Assembly (NCBI GenBank): GCA_039029315.1
Contig: JBCCGK010000011.1
Location: 108,605 to 172,604, forward strand
Direction: 5' to 3'
Origin: JBCCCJ01 sp039029315
GTDB taxonomy: Bacteria; Bacteroidota; Bacteroidia; J057
DNA length: 64,000 bases
The position numbers were made by a program, and so were the translations under genes. Shown one piece after another: positions 52,193 through 61,010 of the stretch; position 1 is the first letter of the stretch, and every line of letters begins with the position of its first letter. The notes under the pieces were generated by a model. The model saw only the letters and a list, made by a program, of their open reading frames with translations. It ran no database searches and was not told the DNA's origin.

Positions 52193-53697
52193 AGCGAATG
52201 ATATGGCTCCCATTTCTCTGCGCACTTCTTGCTTGTTCAGGAAGTCTCCAGAAGAAGGAGAACTCCATCCCCAATATCCTGTTTATTGCCATAGATGATA
52301 TGAACGATTGGGTCGGCGTACTAGGCGGTCACCCACAGGCATACACCCCCAATATTGATGCTCTGGCCAATCGCGGCGTTCTGTTTACCAATGCGCATAC
52401 CCCTGCACCAGCTTGTTCGCCTTGTCGCAATGCCTTGCTTTATGGAGTAGAACCTGCTCGTTCAGGTCTGTATCCATTTTATGATCGCGCCAAATGGGAC
52501 CAGACATTGCTCGACAAGCGACAAAGCCTGATGCAGATTGTGATGAACAAGGGGTACAATGTGTATGGGGCTGGAAAAATACATCACGGAGAGATGGGCA
52601 AAGGGACCATAGACAAGCTCATTCCTCAGGAATATACTGAGAACCACAATCAGTTTCTTACCCAACTTCCCGCTCCCGTTGTGGATTCGATGGATGGGGT
52701 CGGTAAAAAAACCTTTGGGAAAATGTGTGGACGACCTTCCATTTCTCCCTTGACAGACCACATCGATTACAATATCTCTACCTTCGGGGAAGAAATTCTC
52801 CAACGAACACATGAGGATCCATTTTTCCTGGCATTGGGCTTCATCAAGCCACATTTGCCCTTCGTTGCGCCCAAGAAATACTTTGATTTGTTTCCGCTGG
52901 AAGATATTCAGACTCCTCCGGTCAAGGATACCGACCTGGCAGATGTACCCTGGGCGGCCCGGAGCAATGCCAAGCTCTCGGATGACTACAAAAACCGAAT
53001 GCGTGCGGAATGGCCTGGCTGGATACGTGCCTATCTGGCCTGTAACGCCTATACAGATGACAATGTAGGCCGGGTCATCAACGCTCTGGATGCCAGTCCC
53101 TATGCCGACAACACCATCATCGTCCTGTGGTCGGATCATGGGTATCATTTTGGAGAGAAGCGAAGTCATCGAAAGTTCTCCCTGTGGGAAGAGGCAACAA
53201 GAGTGCCGATGATCATCATTGATCCGCGATTTCCTCATGCTGCCGGAAAACGCTGCGCGGCTCCTGTTTCTTTGATCGATCTGTTTCCAACCTTGCTCAA
53301 GCGGCTTGGGATCAGCCCTCCAGCTGAAACCGATGGCGTCGATTTGGCACATTGGCTTCAGCAGCCCGATGCAGAGAAAGCGACGCCTGCACGTAGCAGC
53401 TGGGGAAGGGGAAATTATTCCTTAAGGTCCTCTTCCTGGCGCTATACCCGGTATTTTGATGGTTCAGAGGAATTGTATCATCATGATACAGACCCCAATG
53501 AATGGAACAATCTGGCAGATGATCCTGCCTATGCGGATCAAAAAGAACATTGGAAGACCTTTCTTCCACAAACTGAAGCCCCGCTTATTCTTCAGGGAAA
53601 AGCGCTGCACAATGTGGTGGATGCAGATCAACCCTCTCTGGACAAATTCAAGAAAGTGTGGGAAAACATGCAGAAGAAAGGAATGGGATTGGAATGA
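52189..53697 (+). CDS. Lipoprotein sulfatase (type I, formylglycine-dependent)
   Basis: A 502-residue protein with a lipoprotein signal (LLAC, Cys16). The alkaline-phosphatase-fold sulfatase domain starts IPNILFIAIDDMNDW (metal Asp36/Asp37). The modification site is PACSPCRNALLYG: Cys76 in CxPxR would be turned into formylglycine, with Cys instead of the usual Ser in the next but one position. Other elements are GAGKIHHGE, IKPHLPFVAPKKY, LWSDHGYHFGEKRSHRKFSLWEE and the C-terminal TRYFDGSEELYHHDTDPNEWNN. It resembles the iduronate-2-sulfatase branch. It should act in the periplasm or at the cell surface on sulfated glycans. The ATG at 52189 begins the lipoprotein signal. Confidence 0.9.
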   Translation: MKRMIWLPFLCALLACSGSLQKKENSIPNILFIAIDDMNDWVGVLGGHPQAYTPNIDALANRGVLFTNAHTPAPACSPCRNALLYGVEPARSGLYPFYDRAKWDQTLLDKRQSLMQIVMNKGYNVYGAGKIHHGEMGKGTIDKLIPQEYTENHNQFLTQLPAPVVDSMDGVGKKTFGKMCGRPSISPLTDHIDYNISTFGEEILQRTHEDPFFLALGFIKPHLPFVAPKKYFDLFPLEDIQTPPVKDTDLADVPWAARSNAKLSDDYKNRMRAEWPGWIRAYLACNAYTDDNVGRVINALDASPYADNTIIVLWSDHGYHFGEKRSHRKFSLWEEATRVPMIIIDPRFPHAAGKRCAAPVSLIDLFPTLLKRLGISPPAETDGVDLAHWLQQPDAEKATPARSSWGRGNYSLRSSSWRYTRYFDGSEELYHHDTDPNEWNNLADDPAYADQKEHWKTFLPQTEAPLILQGKALHNVVDADQPSLDKFKKVWENMQKKGMGLE

Positions 53698-53703
53698 TGG
53701 CTC

Positions 53704-53735
53704 TTTGTCGCATCTCATTTTTTCCTAACTTTTGC
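53704..53735 (+). promoter_or_regulatory. Promoter-like element before the esterase gene
   Basis: TTTG (53704-53707) and TAACTTTTG (53727-53735) are 19 bases apart, matching the Bacteroidota primary-sigma promoter pattern with one extra T. The ATG of the esterase follows 36 bases later, so the esterase can be transcribed separately from the sulfatase. Confidence 0.45.
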
Positions 53736-53771
53736 CCAAAATGAATCCTCTTTGGTTCAATTCTATTTGTC

Positions 53772-55904
53772 ATGCGCATCACAATTCAGCTTTTGGTTTT
53801 ATGCTCGATTGTCTGTTTGTCTTCCTTTCAGATGATCGCTAAGGTACAGGTTTCTTCCATTTTCTCGGATCATATGGTCATTCAGCAAAATAGCATGGCA
53901 CCGATTTGGGGAAGGGCCGAACCCGGAGAAATGATCACTGTGATTGCCAGTTGGGACCCATTGGAATTGACAACCTATGCTGACAGCAAAGGACTTTGGA
54001 GAGTCGATATGATCAGTCCGGAAGCAGGGGGACCATACGAAATCATCATCAAGGCAAGCAATGTCATTCGGCTGGAAGATGTCTGGTCAGGTGAAGTCTG
54101 GATTGCTTCTGGCCAATCCAATATGAACTGGCCGCTGAGGCGAAGTGAGGGAGGAAAAGAAGCTATCTCCAAGGCTGACTATCCGCGAATTCGCATGTTT
54201 CAGATGCCACGTGAAGTCTCAACAACTCCCCGATTTGATAGTGGAGGAGAATGGTCCGTTTGTTCTCCCAATACCGCGGGGCAATTCAGTGCGGTTGCCT
54301 ACTTTTTCGGGCGAGAGCTACTGCATAATCTGGATGTACCGATTGGCTTGATCCAAACGAGCTGGGGAGGAAGTCCTGCAGAAGCATGGACAAGTCGGGA
54401 GGCCCTGGGAGACCTGGAAGCATTTGTGCCCTATCTGGAGGAATTTGACGATGAGATGCGGGATTTTCGGGCACGTCCCCATCTTCCCAATCCTGTATAC
54501 CACAAAAGTCCTACCGTCTTGTTCAATGCAATGGTGAATCCCCTGATTCCTTATTCCATACAAGGTGTGATCTGGTATCAGGGGGAATCCAATGTGGCTG
54601 ACCCGTATTTGTACAGACAGTTGTTTCCTAACATGATAGAGGATTGGAGAGCTCGGTGGCAGCAAGCTTTTTCCTTTTATTATGTGCAAATCGCTCCTTT
54701 TCAATACAGCATTCCCAAATCAGGTGCAGGATTGAGAGAAGCCCAATTATTGAGCCTGAAAAAAAAGAATACAGGCATGGCTGTTAGCATGGACATTGGG
54801 AATCCTTTTGATATTCACCCTACGGATAAGCGTACGGTCGGACATCGACTGGCACAATGGGCGCTATCCAAAGATTATGGGTTTTCTGAGATCACCCCTT
54901 CGGGACCAGTATTTCAGAAAATGGAGAAGCAAGGCCCGAATATCCGTTTGCGATTTCGGTATGCAAAAGGCTTGTGGGATGGAAACCATGCCCTTCAGTC
55001 CTTCGAGCTGGCTGGCTCAGATCGGATATTCAAAACTGCAACAGCACGGATCGAGGGAGAAACCATTGTGCTCTTTCATCCAGAGATTCTTCATCCAGTT
55101 GCTGTGAGATATGCTTTTTCAGATACCTCACAAGCAGCTTTGTACAATGAAGCGGGTTTGCCTGCCTCTTCCTTTCGAACAGATGATTGGACAGAATTTT
55201 TTACCCAAACCCGAATAAATGCCAGCTATCTGAAGGAAAAAGATGTCTTCCAGGTCAGCATGGAATACAGACAAATCGTGGATCATGATATCTATTATAG
55301 ATTGGAGGAAGGCAGACCGACTTCTGAAGACAAATTGTATGAGGGGCCGCTCACATTTAAAGGGCCTGAATGGATACAAGCACAGGTGTTCATCGATGGG
55401 ATTCCCTCTCCTTATCCTGTCTCCCGACAATTGAGAAGGCATCTGGGCCTGGGCAAAACGCTCCTGGATTCCCCAACTCCTCCCAAACAGCTGAATGGGA
55501 AGTTGCTGGACGGACTGCATGGGACGGAGAACCACAGAGATGGCAGTTGGTTTGGAATAGAGGGCGAGAATATTGTCTTAACTGTGGACTTGGGAGAGAA
55601 AAAGAGCATTCAGCAAATCGGGATTCAGTTTTTGGAACATCATCAACGGCGGATCTTCCTCCCAGAAGAAATCAGATACGAAGTCTCTAACAATGGCAGC
55701 CGATTTAAGGAACTAGCGCCCTTGCTGCTGCCAGCCCCAGAGCAAGAACGTCCGCTGGCTCGCAGGATCCTCAGCAGTAGCTGGAAGTCCACCAAAGCAA
55801 GATATGTCCGACTCAGCTTGATCAACCCTGGCACTCTCCCGGATTGGCATGTGCAAGCTGGTGGCAAGAGGCTGATCTTGTTGGATGAACTGATTATTGA
55901 ATAA
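53772..55904 (+). CDS. Sialate O-acetylesterase-like SGNH hydrolase with C-terminal discoidin-like domain
   Basis: A 710-residue secreted protein (signal peptide 1-23). An N-terminal beta domain (SSIFSDHMVIQQNSMAPIWG) precedes an SGNH esterase core: VWIASGQSNMNWP (Ser116), IGLIQTSWGGSPAEAW, VIWYQGESNVADPYLY and, for the Asp/His, GNPFDIHPTDKRTVGHRLA. Residues from about 560 form a F5/8 type C-like sandwich (WFGIEGENIVLTVDLGEKKSI, IRYEVSNNGSRFKEL). Family members remove O-acetyl groups from sialic acid or other sugars. With the neighbouring sulfatase it fits stepwise removal of decorations from complex glycans; no glycoside hydrolase is adjacent. Confidence 0.87.
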   Translation: MRITIQLLVLCSIVCLSSFQMIAKVQVSSIFSDHMVIQQNSMAPIWGRAEPGEMITVIASWDPLELTTYADSKGLWRVDMISPEAGGPYEIIIKASNVIRLEDVWSGEVWIASGQSNMNWPLRRSEGGKEAISKADYPRIRMFQMPREVSTTPRFDSGGEWSVCSPNTAGQFSAVAYFFGRELLHNLDVPIGLIQTSWGGSPAEAWTSREALGDLEAFVPYLEEFDDEMRDFRARPHLPNPVYHKSPTVLFNAMVNPLIPYSIQGVIWYQGESNVADPYLYRQLFPNMIEDWRARWQQAFSFYYVQIAPFQYSIPKSGAGLREAQLLSLKKKNTGMAVSMDIGNPFDIHPTDKRTVGHRLAQWALSKDYGFSEITPSGPVFQKMEKQGPNIRLRFRYAKGLWDGNHALQSFELAGSDRIFKTATARIEGETIVLFHPEILHPVAVRYAFSDTSQAALYNEAGLPASSFRTDDWTEFFTQTRINASYLKEKDVFQVSMEYRQIVDHDIYYRLEEGRPTSEDKLYEGPLTFKGPEWIQAQVFIDGIPSPYPVSRQLRRHLGLGKTLLDSPTPPKQLNGKLLDGLHGTENHRDGSWFGIEGENIVLTVDLGEKKSIQQIGIQFLEHHQRRIFLPEEIRYEVSNNGSRFKELAPLLLPAPEQERPLARRILSSSWKSTKARYVRLSLINPGTLPDWHVQAGGKRLILLDELIIE

Positions 55905-55944
55905 ATAGGTAAGACAGGCGACTGTTTCCCGGCTGGAAGGCAGG

Positions 55945-55952
55945 TATCTTTG
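55945..55952 (+). promoter_or_regulatory. -7-like promoter box before the thioredoxin-fold gene
   Basis: TATCTTTG matches the Bacteroidota TAnnTTTG box exactly and lies 17 bases before the ATG at 55969. A weak TGTTT is 19 bases upstream of it. This supports an independent promoter and argues for the 55969 start with a short leader. Confidence 0.5.
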
Positions 55953-55968
55953 CACAAAGAAATTGATT

Positions 55969-56577
55969 ATGTCTGTTATCACATCTTCCAATATCGCATC
56001 TGCCATGAGCTATGAGGCCTATTTAGCTCTTTCAGAACAGTTATTTGATCAAGGGAAAACCACAGGCCCCAAGCAAAGCGAGAGTCTTACGCATTATACA
56101 GGACTCAATTTGCGACGCATGAAACGACTTCACAAAACCCTGAAACTCACTTCCGAAACTCTCGAAGCTGTGCAGGCTATACAGGAACCTCAATATTGGG
56201 TCATCCTGACAGAGGCCTGGTGTGGGGATGCAGCACAAATTCTTCCCATTCTTCGGGCAGTCGCACAAGCCAATCCCTTGATTGAGTTGAAAGTGTTGCT
56301 GAGGGACGAGAATGTGGAGATCATCGATGCTTATCTGACTGATGGTGCCAGATCTATTCCCAAAGTTGTGATGCTGCGAAAATCTGATTTGAAAGAATTG
56401 GGTGTTTGGGGCCCTCGACCCGCCCAAGCGCAGGAGCTGCTGTATGCACATAAGGCGCAAGAAGGAAGACCTTATGCAGAATTGGCCAAGGATCTTCAAC
56501 TGTGGTACAACAAGGACAAGGCCCTTAGCACACAGGCGGAACTGGTGGATGTGTTGCGGTCAAAAATTGCGGCCTGA
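55969..56577 (+). CDS. Thioredoxin-fold protein with a single active-site Cys
   Basis: A 202-residue cytoplasmic protein. A helical N-terminal part (1-65) precedes a thioredoxin fold: YWVILTEAWCGDAAQILPIL (central strand and active loop), IELKVLLRDENVEIID and the cis-Pro motif SIPKVVML. The active site reads WCGDA, so the second Cys of CxxC is absent and there is no other Cys to form a disulfide. This matches the Thioredoxin_9 group common in Bacteroidota; a thiol-transferase or peroxide-related role is possible but not shown. The ATG at 55969 is preferred to the TTG at 55963. Confidence 0.8.
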   Translation: MSVITSSNIASAMSYEAYLALSEQLFDQGKTTGPKQSESLTHYTGLNLRRMKRLHKTLKLTSETLEAVQAIQEPQYWVILTEAWCGDAAQILPILRAVAQANPLIELKVLLRDENVEIIDAYLTDGARSIPKVVMLRKSDLKELGVWGPRPAQAQELLYAHKAQEGRPYAELAKDLQLWYNKDKALSTQAELVDVLRSKIAA

Positions 56578-56626
56578 TTGCAACCCTTCTTGTTGGAAGC
56601 CTTCTTTATGGGGAACAATCAATGGT

Positions 56627-56938
56627 ATGAAGAAGAAAAAAGAAGCGTCCTCCACTTCCCATACACACACGCCCAAATCTGTGTCCGAAGGAACCATCAA
56701 CCAACAACTTGATGCCTTGTTTGAGGATCCAAATGCCGAGAAACATTATAACAATCTCTGGAAAACCATTCAGAATGTCTTCAAGCATGGATTGGACTAC
56801 AAGGAAGGAAATCCGATAAAAGGAATCGCCACGCATCTCAAACACAAGGTGGAGGAATTGCATGAGCAATATCATGACTCCTGTGGTGAGGATATGTGGG
56901 GAACTGCGAGCAAGAGGAAAAAACGCAAAACAAAGTAA
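56627..56938 (+). CDS. Small basic protein of unknown function
   Basis: A 103-residue protein with a Lys-rich N-terminus (MKKKKEAS), a low-complexity linker (STSHTHTPKSVSEG), a helical middle (INQQLDALFEDPNAEKHYNN and FKHGLDYKEGNPIKGIA) and a basic tail (KRKKRKTK). It has no signal peptide. The charged ends would suit nucleic-acid contact, but I recognise no domain. It follows the thioredoxin-fold gene by 49 bases and faces the GNAT gene head-on with a 24-base gap. Confidence 0.6.
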   Translation: MKKKKEASSTSHTHTPKSVSEGTINQQLDALFEDPNAEKHYNNLWKTIQNVFKHGLDYKEGNPIKGIATHLKHKVEELHEQYHDSCGEDMWGTASKRKKRKTK

Positions 56939-56962
56939 CTCTGATTCAGGGTCTTTTTTTGA

Positions 56963-57502
56963 TCAGCTGTGCCTGTCTATGGCTACGTGGTTCTCCGCGA
57001 TCCACTGTCCGTGTTTTTGAAATCCATGCTCAATAAACCGCACAAAGCTGAAGCCATTGTTGTGCAAAACCTTTTCGCTGGCAAGGTTCCAGGTTGCATA
57101 ATCAGCTGTGATTCTGACTGCTGATAATTCCTGGAACCCAAATGTCAGAATCCCGCCAATGACTTCAGTCATGACCCCCTGGCTCTGAAAGTCCGGATGT
57201 GTCCAGAATCCAATGTTCCAGACCAGTTCTTCATCGGTCTTTCTAATGGAGATCCGTCCCAGAAATTGCTGATCCGTTTTTCTTTCGATGGCAAACCCGT
57301 ATGCTCTTCCTTCTTTCCATGCCTCTAATCCGCGCAATAGTGGGGCTTCGAGTTCATCCATTGTTTCTGGAGGCTCCCACAACATGCCATCATTGAATCC
57401 TTCAACTCTGGTGGCGGAGAAGATAAATGGAAAATCGGCTCTGGAAGGAAGTCTAAGTCGATAATTCTGTGTTTCGATGGTAAAAGTTGTCGGGATAGAC
57501 AT
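56963..57502 (-). CDS. GNAT family N-acetyltransferase (RimJ/RimL type)
   Basis: A 179-residue acetyltransferase. It has the RimJ/RimL features: N-terminal TQNYRLRLPSRADFPFIFSA, the central strand RISIRKTDEELVWNIGFWTHPDFQ, the acetyl-CoA loop QSQGVMTEVIGGILTFGF (a Q-x-x-G-x-M version of the usual Q/RxxGxG/A) and the C-terminal NLASEKVLHNNGF. It would acetylate a protein N-terminus or a small amine in the cytoplasm. It is transcribed alone, convergent with the small basic-protein gene. Confidence 0.88.
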   Translation of the reverse strand: MSIPTTFTIETQNYRLRLPSRADFPFIFSATRVEGFNDGMLWEPPETMDELEAPLLRGLEAWKEGRAYGFAIERKTDQQFLGRISIRKTDEELVWNIGFWTHPDFQSQGVMTEVIGGILTFGFQELSAVRITADYATWNLASEKVLHNNGFSFVRFIEHGFQKHGQWIAENHVAIDRHS

Positions 57503-57854
57503 ATGCTTGAAATAGGTTATGGATCGTGTACCCGAACATACTCAATTTCGTAGCGGGAAGGAAATTGGTGAATACAATATTCTTTGAAGTCTACAAATCA
57601 GAGGCGAATATGGGAGAATCCCAGAACAAGCCTCTCTTTACGACAATAGATCAGAATTTTTTTCGCCCAATTCTCTCCAAACTCTGCCAGGAAATCACTC
57701 CCCCATACCAGGGAATCAATCATTCTTGTTCTCTCGCACCCAAGCCAATAGTTTTGAGCTCAACCTTGCTGACTTCATCAGCTTTACCCCTGATAGACAT
57801 CTGTATCCTCTGATGCAGAGTATCAACCAATGAATCTCTAACGCTTCGTACTGC
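57503..57854. other. 352-base gap between divergent genes
   Basis: No convincing gene is seen. A 95-codon open frame on the plus strand (57526-57813) has no family resemblance, no ribosome site and composition like the rest of the gap. The stretch must carry the promoters of the GNAT gene (leftward) and the exported-protein operon (rightward), but no clear promoter box stands out. Confidence 0.5.
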
Positions 57855-58994
57855 ATGTATCGATTGATTTATGCGCTTTGTACAGCAGCGCTCTTGTCGC
57901 TGTACCCCTTTGCTCTTCTTCATGGACAAATTGGCTCCAAGTTGTCTACCAAAGTCAAACTCCCTAAACCATTTGCCGCCTCTTCTACCCACGCTTCTCC
58001 TCCTTCCAGTCCGGAATTGGACTTTTCATCCTCCCGCTTTATGCCAGCGATCACGATGGAGAGTTTGCTATCCGGAGGCATTCATCTGACAATTGATGGC
58101 AAACTGACTACCAAAGGCCTGTCTGTGGCCTTTCTTCCCCCAAAAACCACTACGGGTGAGCCTGCGAATTATGACAGCTATAAGAAGCAAGATTTACTGC
58201 TTCGCGCCGATCTGGTAGACCTGAATACAAAAGAAGTTGTAGGCCAATTCCACTATTCTGTCAATCCTGTTATGAAGATCGCTTCGGTGATGAATCAAAA
58301 ACCCGTAGAGGGAAGTGACTTTTTTCTGCACATCGGGCAAGGAAACTTTCGGTTGGATTTTTTTGCTGCAAACACTCACTTCTACACCTTCTCTTTTGAG
58401 GTGATCAAAAAAGAGAATGATGATCCCTATGCTGCATTCAGCGAGTGTTTGTTCCTCAAAGGGCCCTGGGAAGCGTGGAATTATATAGACTTCGATGCCT
58501 ATCACGAGCATGAACTTGTCGTATGGCATCACTTTATGGACAATCCCACCACCAATATCGAGAATGCCTTTCGGGTGGAGAAGAATTGTGACTACAAATT
58601 TCGATATGAATTGCTCCGAAACGGCAAGCTCTTTGGTGCGCATGACAGCCGGATGAATGGCTCGAAACGAGGAAGTTATCATCTGAAAAAGGAGTATGCC
58701 GCAGGTGGATCTTCTCGAACCAAATGGATCAATTCCTCTGTCCAGATCAGCAAAATCCCTGGAAACAATCCCGATGTGTGGGAAAAGCTCAGACGGTCAG
58801 ATTTTACAGACGCGACTTATGAGATGATTGTGTATACGGTGGATTGTGCCGGGGAGGAGAAAAAAAGGAGCTTCCCCTTTCGCGTGAGTAAGGGAAAATT
58901 TGTGATGCACCCGGAGCAAAATCGCTCTTCACACCAGGACCATCGGACCATCATCGAAGGGGGGCCACATCAGTTTTGGTATAAGAAAAAGTAA
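57855..58994 (+). CDS. Exported protein of unknown function (first of three)
   Basis: A 379-residue protein with a signal peptide (1-25, cleavage near LLHGQ). A Ser/Pro/Ala-rich linker (40-60) is followed by a mainly beta region (70-200, with LLRADLVDLNTKEVVGQFHY and FFLHIGQGNFRLDFFA) and a second beta region around YELLRNGKLFGAHDSRMNG. Three Cys residues (beyond the signal) lie in SECLFLKG, EKNCDYKF and TVDCAGEE. The C-terminus is basic and His-rich. I recognise no family. The next gene starts 8 bases after its stop, so it opens a three-gene operon of exported proteins. Confidence 0.68.
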   Translation: MYRLIYALCTAALLSLYPFALLHGQIGSKLSTKVKLPKPFAASSTHASPPSSPELDFSSSRFMPAITMESLLSGGIHLTIDGKLTTKGLSVAFLPPKTTTGEPANYDSYKKQDLLLRADLVDLNTKEVVGQFHYSVNPVMKIASVMNQKPVEGSDFFLHIGQGNFRLDFFAANTHFYTFSFEVIKKENDDPYAAFSECLFLKGPWEAWNYIDFDAYHEHELVVWHHFMDNPTTNIENAFRVEKNCDYKFRYELLRNGKLFGAHDSRMNGSKRGSYHLKKEYAAGGSSRTKWINSSVQISKIPGNNPDVWEKLRRSDFTDATYEMIVYTVDCAGEEKKRSFPFRVSKGKFVMHPEQNRSSHQDHRTIIEGGPHQFWYKKK

Positions 58995-59002
58995 ACATAC
59001 CT

Positions 59003-59698
59003 ATGAATCGAATCATGTTCTTTTGTCCGCTTCTCTTGCTCATCCTTGCTTGTGGAAAGGAAGGACCTCCCACCGACAAGGACCCTGCTGCTCAGCCTTC
59101 GGTAACTTCTGTCGCTCAATCAGAATCCGTCCCTGTTTCGAATGAGAAGGAATCCACTCACATGACTGCCCAACATCATCGGTGGGATGGATTTTATTTC
59201 TTTGATATCGGCATGGGCAGCATCATCGTCATCTATGAAGGCAAATACTACAATTTTGAACGAAAAGACTTTCGCTCCTTTTACAAAGACTTTGAGTATG
59301 ACATCGCTTTTGACCTGAACGAGGAGGGGTATATCCCCATTGTCCGCAAGTATTTCCTCAACAGAAAAGATGAGATTGACTCCAAAGAAACCATCCTGTT
59401 CGATACCCAACCGATAGCAGACAATGGCCAGACTACCGGCCTTCAATGCAGAGGTTATGCCTACCAGCGAGTGCCGAACTTTGGGGCCTATATCGACCTG
59501 ATCAGCGCCACCAAAGCAGACCTGATTCAAGACATCAAAAACAATTCAGCCTACCAGGATGATGCCATCATTCAGCAAGCACTTAAAGATCCTGATTTTA
59601 TCCAAAAATCGCGGATGACCGAAGCCCCACTGCGACATCAAACCCTGGAATTCTGGGAGTTGGTCGTCCATATCATCAAAGCCAATCAATCACAATAA
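59003..59698 (+). CDS. Lipoprotein of unknown function (second of three)
   Basis: A 231-residue protein with a lipoprotein signal (LLLILAC, Cys17), a flexible Ser/Pro/Glu/Thr linker (20-50), and a globular domain from about 55: HRWDGFYFFDIGMGSIIVIY, YNFERKDFRSFYKDFEYDIA, then LQCRGYAYQRVPNFGAYIDL and a helical end. No family is recognised. It is 8 bases behind the first exported-protein gene and 10 bases ahead of the third, so the three proteins are likely made together and may form an envelope complex. Confidence 0.68.
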   Translation: MNRIMFFCPLLLLILACGKEGPPTDKDPAAQPSVTSVAQSESVPVSNEKESTHMTAQHHRWDGFYFFDIGMGSIIVIYEGKYYNFERKDFRSFYKDFEYDIAFDLNEEGYIPIVRKYFLNRKDEIDSKETILFDTQPIADNGQTTGLQCRGYAYQRVPNFGAYIDLISATKADLIQDIKNNSAYQDDAIIQQALKDPDFIQKSRMTEAPLRHQTLEFWELVVHIIKANQSQ

Positions 59699-59708
59699 TT
59701 CTATCTCT

Positions 59709-60800
59709 ATGAAGTCCATCATTTTTCTTATTCTACTCAGTTCATTCACGACATTCACCATGGGACAAAACAAGCCGTTACAAGAAGATTTTGATTACAA
59801 AAACTTTGCAAAATACTATGAAAAGGCCCAGACCTATATGCAGCAAGGAGATGTAGACAATGGCAGGAAATACATCAAGAATGCCATGATGTATGTCAAA
59901 AAACTCACCAAAAAAGGACTAGAGGGAGGCATTGCACAGGAAGTTGCTCAGCTGGAACAATGGCAAGCCGGAATTGATCAACAAAAACATCAGGCTCGGA
60001 CGATGGCAGCCGTTGAAAGTGAGTTGGGCAATTGGTACAGTGCGCTCAGTCTTCTGAAGAATGCCAGTCCTCGTGCAGATTGTGCCTACCTATGGACAAG
60101 TCTGAAAGAGTTTGATCATGGAAAGACTAGCCAGCAACTCACGGCATTCCGATCCAGTGATTCCTATGCGTCTGCCTCATCCTTCATTCGCCAACGGGCG
60201 GATGAGTTTCACCATATTCTGAATGAGTTCGATCAATTTTTGGAAGAGGTGAAATTCAAGGAAAAAGCTGATCAAAAGATCAACTCTCTTCAAGGAGAGA
60301 AGGCAGCCTTTTATGATGATGAGATCAAGGATCTTGGCTTCTATGTGCAATCTTTCCAGAAAGTTTCTCCTCAGAATGCCACCGTCCAAGCCTATATGGA
60401 GACCTATACGCGGATGGTCAACAACAAGTCCCAAATCCTCGCCAATGCAAAAAAAGCACAACAAGCCGCTTCTGTGATTTCGGAACTGCCGGTAGCCGAT
60501 GTGCAGGATGCCTATATGGAGCGGGACTTCATGCGAGTGGCTGGAGATGCCTCCGCCGGATATGTGCCTGTTCGGGCGATCATTACCAGCCGATATTGGG
60601 CTGTCAACAATGACATCACTGGCAAGCCTGTGAGTCGCCAGAGGATTGCTGCCATTACCTATAAGCATCAAACTGGAAAATGCTATCTCGAACACATCCT
60701 CTTCATCCAGCATCATCGGCAGGGAACATACGGCCGAACAGAAATATATAGTGCATACGGCAAGAAGCAATTGGCTTGCAATCTGGTCAGTGGGAATTGA
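59709..60800 (+). CDS. Exported helical protein of unknown function (third of three)
   Basis: A 363-residue protein with a signal peptide (1-19, ending TMGQ). It then has a TPR-like start (YYEKAQTYMQQGDVDNGRKYIKNAM) and long amphipathic helices to about 265. A short beta region follows (YVPVRAIITSRYWAVNNDITG, QTGKCYLEHILFIQHH) with two Cys. The mixture suggests a periplasmic scaffold, but I recognise no family. A 12-bp-arm inverted repeat follows its stop by about 60 bases and may end the operon. Confidence 0.66.
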   Translation: MKSIIFLILLSSFTTFTMGQNKPLQEDFDYKNFAKYYEKAQTYMQQGDVDNGRKYIKNAMMYVKKLTKKGLEGGIAQEVAQLEQWQAGIDQQKHQARTMAAVESELGNWYSALSLLKNASPRADCAYLWTSLKEFDHGKTSQQLTAFRSSDSYASASSFIRQRADEFHHILNEFDQFLEEVKFKEKADQKINSLQGEKAAFYDDEIKDLGFYVQSFQKVSPQNATVQAYMETYTRMVNNKSQILANAKKAQQAASVISELPVADVQDAYMERDFMRVAGDASAGYVPVRAIITSRYWAVNNDITGKPVSRQRIAAITYKHQTGKCYLEHILFIQHHRQGTYGRTEIYSAYGKKQLACNLVSGN

Positions 60801-60859
60801 TAAAGTGGGAAGAGCGCTCACCACTTCTTTTTTCCTGATGACAATGTGTTGTTTTTCTC

Positions 60860-60904
60860 TGGCGAATTCATCTCTCATATCGATTGTGAGGCATGAATTC
60901 GCCA
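60860..60904. repeat. Long inverted repeat between exported-protein operon and kinase gene
   Basis: TGGCGAATTCAT (60860-60871) pairs perfectly with ATGAATTCGCCA (60893-60904); inside the loop CTCA pairs with TGAG. No T run follows, so it could act as an operator or a factor-dependent terminator as well as an intrinsic one. A TATTTTTG box (60956-60963) downstream may be the -7 element of the kinase gene. Confidence 0.6.
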
Positions 60905-61010
60905 ATCCAATTGGGCGGATATAAAGAGGAGAAGAATAGATTTTTTCCTCTGCATTATTTTTGCTATTTCTCCTGCCATAAGACCGCTAACAGAAATGGA
61001 TTTTGGGTAC

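Noticed and set aside
57526..57813. 95-residue gene in the gap before the exported-protein operon
   Set aside because: No ribosome site, no family resemblance, and composition like noncoding DNA.
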